A stretch of 64,000 nt of DNA from Desmodus rotundus (Eukaryota; Chordata; Mammalia; Chiroptera; Phyllostomidae). Under the pieces are notes generated by a model. That model was not told where the DNA came from. It did not search any database and saw nothing but the letters and a program-made list of their open reading frames with translations. Every line of letters starts with the position of its first letter. The stretch's first letter is position 1. Below, one piece after another: positions 1 through 10,973 of the stretch. The stretch is taken from the NCBI RefSeq assembly GCF_022682495.2, contig NC_071396.1:24487735-24551734 (forward strand), in the 5' to 3' direction. The translations under genes and the position numbers were made by a program.

Positions 1-1315
1 CACTCTCCACACATAGACCTGACTTACAAACACCCGCTGTTACCCATCACTAAATGCAAGCCCCCTGCGTGTGATGTGAGGTCTAAAAGTAGGACCCGGC
101 ACTGGGGGCTGCCTTGGCACCTGGTAAAACTGCCTAACCACACGCTTCCCTCCCCTCCCTGCTGCCCAAAGCCCATCAACAGTGCTCCTACCCCAGCTCA
201 CCCGCTGCCCTGCAGGAGGTAGGGTTGTTAAAGGAAGCTGATCACACCCTCCCACAGGAGCTGCGGGTACATGCCCTCTTACTACAAAGCCTGCTTCCCG
301 GAGCCCTGGGTTCTTCATTCTGCAGCCCCACGTGGCCCTGTGCAGTGACCAGGGTCCTCTCCTGGAGGAAGCATGTAAGTGACTGATAAACATGGTTCCT
401 CCCCTCAGCCCAGGGTCAGGTGCCACGGGGAGGAAATCCCACCCTGACTAACGAGGTGAGGAAGAGGCCACTGAGACCATACATTATAACAGAATCTTGC
501 TCATTTTATCCTAAGGTCACTGAAAGGTCATCCATCGTTCCCCACTTTAGTAGGTCTACCCATGAATTTCCTCCACTTACGTATATGAAGTTTCAGGAGG
601 CTGTTTAAAATGTACTTATCACGGAAAATGCCAAACGCACAGAGGTACAGAGAAGGCGTCTTTGACTGGGTGGGTACCCTTATGTGCGTGGCTTTGGAGA
701 GTGGTGTCCCTGCTGCCCACTTCCGTTCCCAGCACAGGGTTGTGGCTCCCATGAGGCCTCTTGGTCTGCACACCAACCCCACCCACCCCGCCAGGACCCA
801 CCCTCCTACCACTGCTGGTGGCCTGCTGTCCACGCCAGTCCCAGTCACACTTCAGGCTGAGCTCCAGAGACTTCCATGGCTCCAACCCACAGGCTCTGTC
901 TCCTCCGTGGTACTTCTGCCTGTAGTCAACCCCATAAAGTTTAATATTCTGTTAATGTTCTATCTTTGAAGATGAACTCAGTAAGTAAACTCCTTAAAGA
1001 CAATGACTTTGGTTCTCTGTGCTGGTTTCCCCACAAAAGGTACTTGTCTACAGTGGCAAGTTGGACTTATCAACCTTTCTGGAACTCAGGTTTTATTTCT
1101 TCATCATGTGACTACCTGTGTGCATGAAGGAAGGTGCAGGGGCAGGGGGCAGGACAGGGAGTAACATAAAAATGCCAAGCCGCCAACTTTGATCGTCCCA
1201 AGAGAAGTGAGCTGCTTGGCTGTTCTCGGACCTGGTAAAGCTCTGCTCCCCTCTCTCTAACTGCAAATCAGTCACAGCTAGGAGGCCCTGAAACAGAGGA
1301 TTTAAAAATATATAC
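1..1315. other. Left-edge unique DNA, probably NIPA2 intron
   Basis: No recognisable exon, RNA gene or repeat. A 128-codon minus-strand open frame at 40-426 has no recognisable family and no coding support. Confidence 0.5.
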
Positions 1316-1518
1316 TTTTTAAAGATTCTATTTATTTTTAGAGAGAGGGAAGGGAGGCAGAAAGAGAGGGAGACAAACATCAATGTGTGGTTGCCTCTCA
1401 CATGCCCCCTATTGGAGACCTGGCCTGTAACCCAGGCATGTGCCCTGACTGGGAATCGAACCAGCAACCCTTTAGTTCACAGGCCGGTGCTCAAGGCACC
1501 AAGCCACACCAGACACAG
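1316..1518 (-). mobile_element. Class 1 VES SINE
   Basis: Minus-strand copy with box B complement GGGAATCGAACC and an A-rich tail at the left end. The 5' head is partly diverged (AAGGCACCAAGCCACACC). Confidence 0.92.
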
Positions 1519-2079
1519 GTGGGTGGGGGTTCCAGACACTAAACAAGAAAGCTTGGTCCGTTTAGGAACCTTCAAAGAGGCTCCTAAACCAGGGATGAGG
1601 ATCCCCAGGTGGTTGTCTGGCCACCTGACCTCCCAGAGGAGCTGGGTGGATGGCCGCCCTCCCCAGCACACCCACCCTGGGCTGCTCCTGTTAGCTGTAT
1701 GTGGCTGCCTGGGCAGCCCTATGTCATAGGCATTGGAGTTATAAAAGCGATCAGAAGCCCCCAACATCAAGGATACCACAGCTGCAAGAACTGAAATTCT
1801 GAAAATAACCTATTCAAATTTTAAACATGTTTCCAAGGTCTTAGAGTTCCCAGTTTATTCTTTCTAAATTTTAACACAACTTTCACAACTGTGTTCACTA
1901 ATATTTATGGATATTTATTATTAACTTTTATTGAATGCAAGTGTTGAAAATGAAATACATACATCTCAAAGAAAACAAAATTGTGAAATTGATAATCTAA
2001 GAAATAGGGAAAAATGGACTAGCTATCCAACATCCATGAGGAAAGCCTCAATTAAATTTGCTTTACAAAATGGGTAACA
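1519..2079. other. Unannotated AT-rich DNA
   Basis: No gene, splice signal or repeat recognised. Confidence 0.5.
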
Positions 2080-2291
2080 GCCCTGATCGGCAAGGCTCAG
2101 GGGGGTTGGAAGTCACCCTGGAAAGCGAGGTTGTCTGTTCGAGTCCCAGTCAGTGCACATGCCTGGGCTGTGGGTTGGGTCCCCAGGCCAGGGCATATGA
2201 ATTGCAACTCTCTCACATCTGTGTTTCTCTCCCTCTTTCTCCCTCCCCTCCCCTCTCTCTAAAGATAAATAAAATCTTTAAAAAAAAAAAA
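2080..2291 (+). mobile_element. Class 1 VES SINE, diverged
   Basis: Starts CCCTGATCGGCAAGGCTCAG; box B is GTTCGAGTCCC. Ends in a long A run. Older than the average copy here. Confidence 0.88.
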
Positions 2292-3180
2292 AGAATAACA
2301 GTAGGCAACACCGTCACCAAAGTCAGTGAATTTTAGAAATGATGCCAGCTTCAGTCCATTTACAGTTTTAAGCCACTTGCGACATTTCACTTCCACAAAA
2401 GCTAGAGATCTGAGGTCAAGGCCCCAGTGAGAAGACAGGCACAGAGATGCTAATTAGGCAGCTTCTGGGGGGCGGGGCACACAGGGCTGCAGAACCAGGC
2501 CCAGGCCCCGGGTCTCATTTGGAGCCGGATGCCCTTCCCACCAGAGTCCCCTTCAGTCAAGCAGAACGCGAGGTCGTAATGTTCGAACCAGCTCCAGTGT
2601 AGGTCACCTCTCCACCCTTGTCACCCAAACTGGATACAGGGGCCAGGGTGCCAGACGGGCTCCACCTTTCTGAAGCTCGGCCTGGCCCCTGCATGTCTCC
2701 CCCGACTGACCCAACTAACCCAGCGTAAACACAGCCCGCTCCCACGCTGCCCCGGAGAACACACCTCTGCCACCTCAGTCTCCTGCTCGAAACGTGGACC
2801 GGCTCCTCTCTCTGCACAGAAGGGAGCGCAGACGTTGTAATCCAGTAACTAAGACGTTCACCATTCAGTTCAAACCTGCCTTTTCAGTCTCCTTTCCCAA
2901 CCCTGCAGTTCAAATACCCCATGTTCTGCCCGAGGTCAGCACGCCGCTGCCAGTTCTACCAGCCCCTTCACCTGCTCCACAACATGGCTACATTCTCCCT
3001 CTCGTTCTGGAACCCACTAAGGAAAGCACCTCTGCAAGGAAGCCCTGCTTCATTCTGTCAGCCAGAGCAATCAGCCTGTGCTGAATCCCCTAGCCTTGAA
3101 CCTAACCTGCCTTTGGACACTTTTCCTAGACTGCACTCTCGTTACTTATGTACAAGACTCACGTGAACTTCGTGGTAGCT
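2292..3180. other. Unannotated GC-moderate DNA
   Basis: No gene recognised. Open frames of 65-96 codons on either strand have no recognisable product. The 2.7-3.1 kb part may be an old unclassified repeat. Confidence 0.4.
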
Positions 3181-3189
3181 CCCTGTGGC

Positions 3190-3330
3190 CAGGCGGCCCG
3201 CTCAGGTCATTCACTCAACCAACAAATATTTATGTGAATACAAATTACCTTCTAGGAACAGGAATACAGCAGTAAATAACATGGGTCAAAACCAAACCCT
3301 CATGGAGTTTACCTTGTCAGAGGTAGAGCA
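3190..3330. repeat. L2-like relic
   Basis: CAACCAACAAATATTTATGT, ACAGGAATACAGCAGTAAAT and CCCTCATGGAGTTTACCTTG resemble the widely dispersed mammalian L2 3' segment. Identified by eye, strand not assigned. Confidence 0.55.
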
Positions 3331-3353
3331 AGACTACTAGAGAACACTATATC

Positions 3354-3542
3354 GGCCCTGACTGGTATAGCTCAGTGGATTGAGCACCAGCCTGCGAACC
3401 AAAGGGTCACTGGTTCGATTCCCAGTCAGGGCACATGCCCGGGTTATGGGTCAAGCCCTCAGTAGGGTAACCACTCATTAATGTTTCTCTCCCTTTCTCC
3501 TTCCCTTTCCCTCTCTCTCTAAAAAAAAAAAAAAAAAAAAAA
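3354..3542 (+). mobile_element. Class 1 VES SINE
   Basis: CCCTGACTGGTATAGCTCAG head, intact GGTTCGATTCCC box B. The poly-A tail is a pure A run with the AAATA units lost. Confidence 0.93.
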
Positions 3543-3599
3543 GCATGCTATGGCGAAAAGTCAACCTTAGGTTAATGGCACCGGGGAGTGGGTTTGGTG

Positions 3600-3790
3600 G
3601 GGTTGGTTAGGAGGCCTAGCAGAGAAGATAACATTGAAAGAAGGCTTGAAAGGGATGGGGAAAGAGCAAAGCAGAGGAAGAAGTAAGTGCAAAGGCACTG
3701 AGGTATGAGCAATACGCAGTTTCTCAGAAAAGGCCGGCCATTGAGGCTGACGTGGAGTGCGTAAGGGGACGGAGAGTACCACAGCAGGGT
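3600..3790 (+). repeat. Ancient interspersed repeat fragment (same family as 55490-56720)
   Basis: GAAAGAAGGCTTGAAAGGGA and GTGCAAAGGCACTGAGGTAT resemble the dispersed mammalian repeat containing GTGCAAAGGCCCTGAG. Class not assigned. Confidence 0.4.
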
Positions 3791-3899
3791 ACTTTGATAC
3801 AATACAAACAGCCTATTTTATTATTCCATCTTCCTAACAGAAATAGCTACCACTTCCTGAACACCTGCAGGGGGCCCTGCTCCAGGTGATTAATACACA

Positions 3900-4045
3900 T
3901 TATTTCTAACCCATTCAATAATGAGAAGAAAATACCTTTACCCCCACCTACCAGCTAAAGAACCCGAACCTCCCAGAGGTTAAGTCGCATGCAGAGGACC
4001 CCACAGAAAGTGACACAGCCCGAAGTGGGACCTCGGTGTCCACTG
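3900..4045 (-). repeat. MIR/L2-like relic
   Basis: CAGAGGTTAAGTCGCATGCA and GACACAGCCCGAAGTGGGAC match the reverse-complement MIR pattern (GAGGTTAAGTGACTTGCCC). Confidence 0.55.
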
Positions 4046-4959
4046 GACTCTATTCCTGCCCATATGACAGTAAAACTTCAGAGTTTCTTGTCTGTACTAA
4101 TTCTGCTTGATTTCCATACCTTTAATTTTTTTCCAAACTCTCACCTGCCTAATTATTTTTAAAAGTCGTCCTCGTAAATGCTACAGAATCTAACCTGAAT
4201 CTCCAACCCTAACTAAGCGACACATTAAATCATAAATTAAAATTCTCACTTACATGTAAGTTTACTATGTTCTCTCTTATGGGAAAAGATGGCTGGAGGA
4301 AGTAGAGATGATTCATTTCCTCGTAAATAATACCTGTTATTGTCATTTAAATTTATAAGCCCTGGCAGAGTAGCTCTGGCATGGAAAGAAGGAAATACAT
4401 AAGTAGACAAGAAGACTAAATAGTGACTACATTTTAAAATTTAGTTACTAGCTTCCATGAAAGAGATCTATATCCTCTCATATTTCCTCTTATCACTAAA
4501 AATATATACCAAAAATATATATATATACACACATAGTACTAACTAAGCATATGATATACAAAAAATTTCTAGAAACAAAACTAAGGCGTCGTCTTGTATT
4601 AAGCTAATTGAAAAAACTAGCGAAGAGATTGAAAAGACACAAAACTAAACGTATAGAGTTTTGCACAGTTGTACGGAGAGGGAAAGAGGATTCGGTGACG
4701 TAATAAAAGTTGGGAGATTAAAACACTCTTGCTCAGAAGGTCTCCGTAGACTTCTAAGGATTGTCCAATTGTTAGCATCTCCGCAGGAGCTAAAACAAAC
4801 CTTCTAAAACTCAACACGACAAAAGGGAAGTGTCTTAATAGACTTCATAACACGCGCCCTACAGGGCCGAGCCAGGTCTCCGTGGGGATTCACGGCACCC
4901 GATCCACGGCGGGATTCCCTTAGGCAGGTAACGAGGGAAACCGCCTCCATCTCAGAACA
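4046..4959. other. Probable NIPA2 intron, AT-rich unique DNA
   Basis: No repeat or exon recognised. A short TA-rich microsatellite is at about 4500-4530. Confidence 0.5.
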
Positions 4960-5870
4960 CGCCTGGCTCAGTGTCCCGGGGCAAAGAAAGGCGCCCACGA
5001 AGCGCCCTCCCCAGCCCCAGAGGAGAAGGCTCGCCCACGGTTAGCCCCTTGGCGCTGTCGGCAAGGGGAATGGAGTGGCGATCTCACTCACCCCAGCCGG
5101 CAGGCAACCGCGCGACTTTCCCTCCGTTGCCCGGCTCTGCTCACCTCCGCTCACACCTTCCCACAGGCCGTGCGGGCCGATCTCTCCTGCGCTCGCGCGG
5201 CCAGCGCCTTCGTCGCCGTCCAGTGGGAGGTGCAAGCATCCGGGGCTGCAGTCGCAGGCGCCGTCTCCTCCATGGGGGAGCCCCGAGGGCAACTTGCCCT
5301 GAACAACCTCCAGCCCAGGCGGCTACCGGTATCAGGAACCGCCGCGAGGAGAACGTGGGCGCGGCCGACTGACGCAAGAGGCGACGCGCGCAGGCGCCTT
5401 ACGGAGCAGCAGAAGCGCCGAACCCCGCGTCCCCACTGTCTGGTCGAGTTCCGGTTCCTTTACCAGGCCCTGGTTAACGCGGGCACGGTGAACGGCATCG
5501 GAGCCCGAGGGGAGTCGTGTTGGAGGCGACGTGTTGCAAGGTAGCGTTCGCCTACCAAGTGATCAAAATCAAAGTACCGTGTGCCGCTTACAACGCGAAC
5601 TCCAACCCGCGATCAGTGTGTGAGGAGCTACTCTAAGCGATGTTCTAGCGATCCCCTAGGATAGCGGTCTCCGAGAGAGCAAGGGGCGTGGCCACAACGG
5701 GGCCCGGAAGCCGGGGCACGTCCCAAAACGTGGGGGCGGGGCCTAGCGCTGGGGGCGGGGCTGGAGCGGGACCCGGAAGCCGGGCGCCTCCGTAAGGCTG
5801 AGGGAAGGGACCAGTGGCCGGGCTCGGCTCAGGTTAGGGCTCTCTCACTGTGATCGAATCCCGGAATTGC
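4960..5870 (-). promoter_or_regulatory. NIPA2: CpG island, probable NIPA2 promoter and noncoding exon 1
   Basis: CpG-dense DNA about 9 kb downstream of the NIPA1 3' end. In human the NIPA2 5' end lies about 9 kb past the NIPA1 3' end on the same strand, so NIPA2 transcribed leftwards is the best candidate. Minus-strand donors are present: GGG/GTGAGT after 5092 and GAG/GTGAGC after 5145. NIPA2 has noncoding first exons, so no coding match is expected, and none was found between 1 and 4960. The island itself is clear; the gene assignment rests on synteny. Confidence 0.6.
5704..5783 (-). promoter_or_regulatory. Paired ETS-like and GC-box motifs in the left CpG island
   Basis: CCGGAAG occurs at 5704-5710 and 5773-5779 within near-identical CCCGGAAGCCGGG contexts. 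Between them are two GGGGGCGGGG boxes (5732-5741, 5751-5760). The arrangement looks like an ancient local duplication of an ETS/Sp1 promoter module. It could mark the core of the putative NIPA2 promoter or of a divergent transcript. Confidence 0.5.
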
Positions 5871-6720
5871 GTTCTATAGGCGTTTGTGGTGTGGTAAAAG
5901 CGCCTTTCGAGACCCTTGGAGCGGAGATTTATTTTTCATGAAATACACAGGAAACTCACTGTTCGGCTATCCCGCCTTGGCTCGTCCAAAGGAGTCATAC
6001 CTGGGTTACCGGTGCAAAGATCCTTTGGCAATATTGTTCTGGTTTTTGACTAGATACAAAAACGCTACTATTCGAATTTTAAGTCATCCCATTTTGGGTG
6101 GGAATCTTCCTAAAATGAATTATATACTTAACCAAAAAATGCCATATCTAATTTGCTGTTTTCAGACTATAACTCCACTGGACTGTTTTATTATAGACTG
6201 CACAGCCCCTCCCACTCTGGTTTTGGTTTAGGTAGCTATGTTGCTTTTGATTTACAAGTTTTTGCCCTGTGAACTTGAGAAGCAGATAACTTCGTTTTAG
6301 AACTGGCTCAGAGGACCTTTTTTGCCCACGTCTTTGGTCTCAGCCAAATTCTAGCTGGATGACGTCAAATAAGGAATTACAATGAATATTTGAAAAGGAT
6401 AAGTGGGTCTCATCGACGAAAAACGGCTCTGATTATCTACCCATCTGCACAGTTGGGACAGCGGAGTCAGCCCGGCTCCCTCACCCGGTTGTCCAGGCAA
6501 AAATGACTCAGCAGGGTTCCTATAATCGTCAATAAGGACCCGCATGCGCAGAATCAAGCTCTGTTCTATAATCCATGCTGCCCAATGTTGACACCTAGCC
6601 GGCTTGGAGTTCCCGTCGGCGTGCGCGTGCGTATCACCCCACCTCGGAATAAAGGCAAATCAGACATCCCCACCGCTCCGCACGTTTTCCTCCTGCTGCT
6701 GGAATCCCGTGTTAACCTGC
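5871..6720. other. Unique DNA right of the CpG island
   Basis: No repeat recognised. The 115-codon plus-strand frame at 5884-6231 starts at the island edge but has no recognisable domain and is not supported as a gene. Confidence 0.4.
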
Positions 6721-6729
6721 CCAGCCTCG

Positions 6730-7085
6730 AGGTTCTACAACACACATATTTAGGAGAGTGACTTTGAGCTCCACTCCATCCGCCTTAGTCTTGAGACTCT
6801 TTGGCCAAGAAAATGTGGTGGTTTCCCACCGAAATCATGATGAGAAGCAGCCTGGGCTAGTTTGCTACAGGAGATCACGTGGAGCAGAGCACCTTGCCAA
6901 GAGACCCAGCTGAACCGTACTGTGTTCAGAGCAAGAGATTGATGAGCCCTACGAATGAGCCAAGTTGGTTGAGGTCCCCAAACTGCACTGCGGACACACT
7001 GACATTTGAGAAAGAATAAATGATTGTTGTTTTAAACCACTCATTTTGACATGGGTTGGCGGGTAGCCATAAGTAACGCAAATCC
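6730..7085 (+). mobile_element. MLT1-type (MaLR) solo LTR, 3' part
   Basis: AATAAATGATTGTTGTTTTA followed by AACCACTCATTTTGACATGG is the characteristic MLT1 polyadenylation region. Upstream text is diverged. An old, noncoding retroelement LTR. Confidence 0.6.
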
Positions 7086-7161
7086 CATCAGATGCTTCTG
7101 GAGGCAGGTGATTGTAATGAATGCTGTGCTTGCTTTATCTGAAGAAAAATCTTAGCAATTT

Positions 7162-7357
7162 CCCTGGCTGGTGTGGTTCAGTGGACTGAGCGCTGGCCTA
7201 TAAACCAAAGGGGCGCAGGTTCAATTCCCAGTTAGGGCACATGCCTGGGTTGCTGGCCGATCCCCAGTAGGGGGCCTGTGACAAGCAACCACACATTGAT
7301 GCTTTTCTCCCTCTCTTTCTTCCTCCTTTCCCCTGTCTCTGAAAATAAAATCTTTTT
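7162..7357 (+). mobile_element. Class 1 VES SINE
   Basis: CCCTGGCTGGTGTGGTTCAG head and GGTTCAATTCCC box B, ending AAAATCTTTTTG. Confidence 0.93.
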
Positions 7358-7364
7358 GAAAACA

Positions 7365-8105
7365 TTTGAAAAATAAAGTGTTAAATATATACCAACCATG
7401 GGACCCAGCTGTTCTACCCCTCGGTATTTACCCAAGAGAAATGAAAGCACATATCCTTTAAAATACATATAAGTAAATATTCAATAGCAGCTTTATTTGT
7501 AATAGCCAAGGAAGAAAAATGGAAATAACCCAAATGTCCATCAACAGATGAATGGATGAACTGTGGTATATCCATATAATGGAATACTACCAATCACTAA
7601 AAGGAAATGAACCGTTCGTACATACTATAACATGGCTAAATCTCAAAATAATTGTGATAGGTGAAAGAAGACAGACCAAAAAAAGTAGTACTAGATGATT
7701 ACATTTATATAAAATTCTAGGAAATAAGTAAATGAAATAAATAAAATTCTAGGAATGTAATATACAGTATCCGGCACAAATAACACCCCTTTTTTATTAC
7801 ATAAAAATCTTTTATTACAAAATCATAAACATGTCATTCTGTAATGTAACAATATCACACTCAAGCACACCGTGTGACATTTTAGGTGAAATGTTCCAAT
7901 TGCTGTCCAGCTCGTGCGTGATATTCACATACCCTGCCAACCACACAATAGCGTTACTTCTGTGGGACCCGTATATCAACAGAAAGCGGATGCGTGGTTG
8001 GGAGTAGCGGGGACAAGGAGCACAGAGGGATGACAACGGGGCAGAAAGAAACTTCGGGGATGGTGGATATGTTCACCATCTCGATTTACTCATACATCTT
8101 CGTGA
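7365..8105 (+). mobile_element. L1 3' end fragment (old), split by a MITE
   Basis: Encodes relics of the ORF2 C terminus (ATGTCCATCAACAGATGAAT, GAATACTACCAATCACTAAA). It continues after the insert at 7761-7975 with GACAACGGGGCAGAAAGAAA of the L1 3' UTR. Many stops; dead. Confidence 0.8.
7761..7975. mobile_element. MITE nested in L1, TATA-flanked, about 23-bp imperfect TIRs
   Basis: Left end TATACAGTATCCGGCACAAA; the right end read in reverse is TATACGGGTCCCACAGAAGT, both continuing into TAAC. L1 sequence resumes on both sides, which defines the boundaries. A 73-codon minus-strand frame inside is not a recognisable transposase. Confidence 0.65.
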
Positions 8106-8121
8106 CATAAATAGATACTTA

Positions 8122-8312
8122 ACCTGGCTGGTGTAGCTCAAGTCGGTTGGAGCATCATCTTGTACACCAAAAGGTTGTTGGTTCGATTCCTGGTCAGGGC
8201 ATGTGCCTAGGTAGCGGGTTCAATCCCCGATTGGGGTGTGTACAGGAAGCAACTGCTCCATGTTTCCCTCTCACTTCGATGTTTCTCTCTCCCTTACCCT
8301 CTCTCTAAAATC
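8122..8312 (+). mobile_element. VES-related SINE, variant with duplicated TCGATGTTTC core
   Basis: AACCTGGCTGGTGTAGCTCA head. The core has two ATGTTTCYCTCTC motifs separated by TCACTTCG, a variant shared with 24401 and 41279. Confidence 0.88.
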
Positions 8313-8659
8313 CACAAATGTATTTTTCAAATAAAAACAAATACCACGTGAGATTCAGTGTGGTTAACATTACCACAAATATTCGGGCAATGTCACGCCT
8401 AGGTCATCACACAGCAATGTGACTCGGCAATAGAGGAACTGGAGCACCGACCCTCTGAAGGGCAGGGAGCAGGCTTGTTTTACAGGCTCCTCACCACGAG
8501 CTGCAGTACTCGCAGCTGGAACTAGAAAGTTCTCTGATAGGAACCAGCCTAGGACAAGTTTAGGTAGAATTTGGCACTCACGTTCTTCAGCACCCCCAAA
8601 ACCTATGTGTAAAGAGTTGTTCATAGAAACATTTGGTGATTTTAAAAATGTTTGTGTCT
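8313..8659. other. Unannotated DNA
   Basis: No repeat or exon recognised. The 123-codon minus-strand frame here has no known product and overlaps a SINE. Confidence 0.4.
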
Positions 8660-8854
8660 GCCCTGACTGGTGTGGTTCAGTGGGTTGGGCATGGTCCCAT
8701 GAAGCGGAAGCTCGAGGGTTCGATTCCTGAGCAGGGCACATGCCTGAGTTGTGGGTCAGTCCTCAGTAGGAGGCATGTAAGAGGCAACTGGTCCATGTTT
8801 CTCTCCCTCTCTTTCTCCCTCCCTTCCCCTCTAAAAATCTAAATAAAATTTAAC
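8660..8854 (+). mobile_element. Class 1 VES SINE with 12-bp TSD
   Basis: Flanked by AAAAATGTTTGT at 8644-8655 and 8855-8866, a clear target-site duplication. Box B GGTTCGATTCC is intact. Confidence 0.95.
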
Positions 8855-9253
8855 AAAAATGTTTGTTCCTGATTTCATTATAAGAATACTTTGATCAAAG
8901 GGTAATTAAATCTTCTTGGATAGAGCCTAAGAAAAAATATTTTTGCTCAAATAAAATATTTTTTTCAAAACAACAAGTGCTGGCGAGGATGTGGGACATC
9001 TCATGCACTGGCGGTGGGAATGCAGACTGGTGCAGCCACTGTGGGTACCAGTATGGAGGGTCCTCGAAAATTTAACAAAGGGACTGCTTCATGACCCAGT
9101 GATTCCACTTCGGGGTATTTATCCAAAGAAACCCAAAACACGAATTCAAAAGCATATACACACATCTATCTTCATTGCAGCGTTATTTACAATAGCCAAG
9201 ATATGGAAGCAGCCTAAGTGCCCGTCAGTAGAGAAGTGATATATAATACACCA

Positions 9254-9775
9254 TATTTTACCATGTGTAATGTGCACTTTTTGCCCAAATTTTTGAGGGA
9301 AAAATAAGGATGTGCATTACCACGGGTAGTACCCGAAATACCTTGTGTCCATTCTTATGTTTTGTAATTATCTGTTACGTAAGATTTCTTATACCATATG
9401 TTCAAAAATAAATGGTAAGCCCTGGCTTGTGTGGCTCAGTGGATTGAGTGCGGGTTTGTGAACCAGAGGGTCGCCAGTTTGATTCCCGGTCAGGGCACAT
9501 GCCTGGGTTGCAGGCCAGGTCCCCAGTAGGGGGCGCATGAGAGGCAACCACACATTGGCATTTCTCTCCATCTCCCTCCCTCCCTTCCGCTCTCTCTAAA
9601 AATAAATAAGTAAAAATCTTTTTAAAAATTTAAAAAATGTTAAAAATTCCTTTATAATACAAAAAAATTATCTGAATATAAATAAATAATTGGATTAAAA
9701 ATTAAAACAAAAGACTCTTCTTGAAAATTTGGGGCCAGAAACGTGAGAGTACTTCATCTACGGCAACACACAGTG
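9254..9775 (+). mobile_element. MITE family copy A (palindromic ends), split by a SINE
   Basis: Begins CCATATTTTACCATGTGTAA and ends near GTGAGAGTACTTCATCTACG GCAACA. It shares AAATTTTTGAGGGAAAAA with the other copies. Inserted in L1 and itself interrupted by the SINE at 9418. Confidence 0.65.
9418..9625 (+). mobile_element. Class 1 VES SINE nested in MITE A
   Basis: Near-consensus GGCTCAGTGGATTGAG box A and GTCCCCAGTAGGGGGCGCA core. Third level of nesting (L1, MITE, SINE). Confidence 0.95.
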
Positions 9776-10821
9776 TACGTATGTATATATACCTATATAT
9801 ACACCATATATGTAGCTTAATGAGGTCTTACCATTTGCCACAAAATGTGCTGAGTAAAATAAGTCAGGAAGTCAGACAGCAAATGTCAAATACTATATAG
9901 TTTCACTTACATGTACAATCTAAAAAATAAAATAACAAAACAGAAACGAACGCAAGAGATGCAGAGAACAGACAGATGGGTGCCCGAGGGGTGGGGGTTG
10001 GGGGGCTGGGTGAAAAAGGGGAAGGGACCGAGAAGTACAGACTGGTAGTGACAGAACAGTCACGGGATGTCAAGTACAGAAGAGGGAACAGAGTCGCTCA
10101 CATGGTAATAACTATGTATGGTGGCAGATGGGCCCTTGAAATATCAAGGGAAACACTTTGTAAAGTATATTGTTGTCTAGCCACTATTAGGCAATAATAC
10201 ACTAATGTACACCTGAAACTAGTAATAATGTACACCCGAAACTAATGCAAATAAGATTGCATATAAACTTGAAAGGAAATATAAAATTAAAATTATGTTT
10301 CTAAAGTGAAAAATAAAAAATAAAAAAATTCACTGGTAACAATAGTTGATAGATTAAAATATTATTTTTATCTAGTGAAATAGGACACCAATAAAGATTA
10401 ATGATCACGTCAAATTACAGCTATATTAAAGAACAGCCACCCTTCAGGACTGCCTGAAATCTAGCCAAAAGGAAGTCCTACCACTGATATATAGAAGCCA
10501 CATCGAGACTGGTAGGAGGGTCAGAGACGCAGAAGAGCTGGTCCTACCCCGCTCCCCGCCCCCCCGTGTGGCAGATAAAAATAGTGGAGCATAGCTCATG
10601 AGGGGTCCCAGCCCCACACCAGGCCCCCCAGCTCAGGGTTCCAGTGCCAGGAAGAGAAGTCCCCATGACTTCTGGCTGTAAAAACAAGCGAGGATAGTGG
10701 CTGAGTGAGACAGAGGCTTCAGGAGTCCCAGGCAGTTCCTCTTAAAGGGCCAGTGCACAGACTTACTCGGACTCTCTCTGAGCAGCAGCATTGGGGCAGC
10801 AGCTGAAAGGCACCAGGGACA

Positions 10822-10973
10822 GCCCTGGCCGGGTAGCTCAGTTGCTGAAAGCATTGTCCTGATATATCAAAATTGTGGGTTTAAACTCTGGTCAGGGCAC
10901 ATACAAGAACCAACCAATGAGTGCATAAATAATTGGAAAAACTAATCAATGTTTCTAAAATAATCTTTTTAAA
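10822..10973 (+). mobile_element. Class 2 SINE with 16-bp TSD
   Basis: CCCTGGCCGGGTAGCTCAGT head and CATACAAGAACCAACCAATG core. AAAGGCACCAGGGACA repeats at 10806-10821 and 10974-10989. Confidence 0.95.

Larger units (their letters stand above)
8960..10330 (+). mobile_element. L1 3' fragment, interrupted by MITE copy A
   Basis: 8960-9253 encodes ORF2 C-terminal text ([30 protein letters not shown]). 9776-10330 continues with AAATAAGTCAGGAAGTCAGA and the L1 3' UTR. The gap is filled by a MITE that itself contains a SINE. Frameshifted and dead. Confidence 0.85.

Noticed and set aside
40..426. 128-codon minus-strand frame as a gene or NIPA2 exon
   Set aside because: No match to NIPA2 or any family recognised, no splice context supporting it.
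1..4959. NIPA2 coding exon
   Set aside because: Looked for the conserved NIPA2 N-terminal segment on the minus strand and found none.
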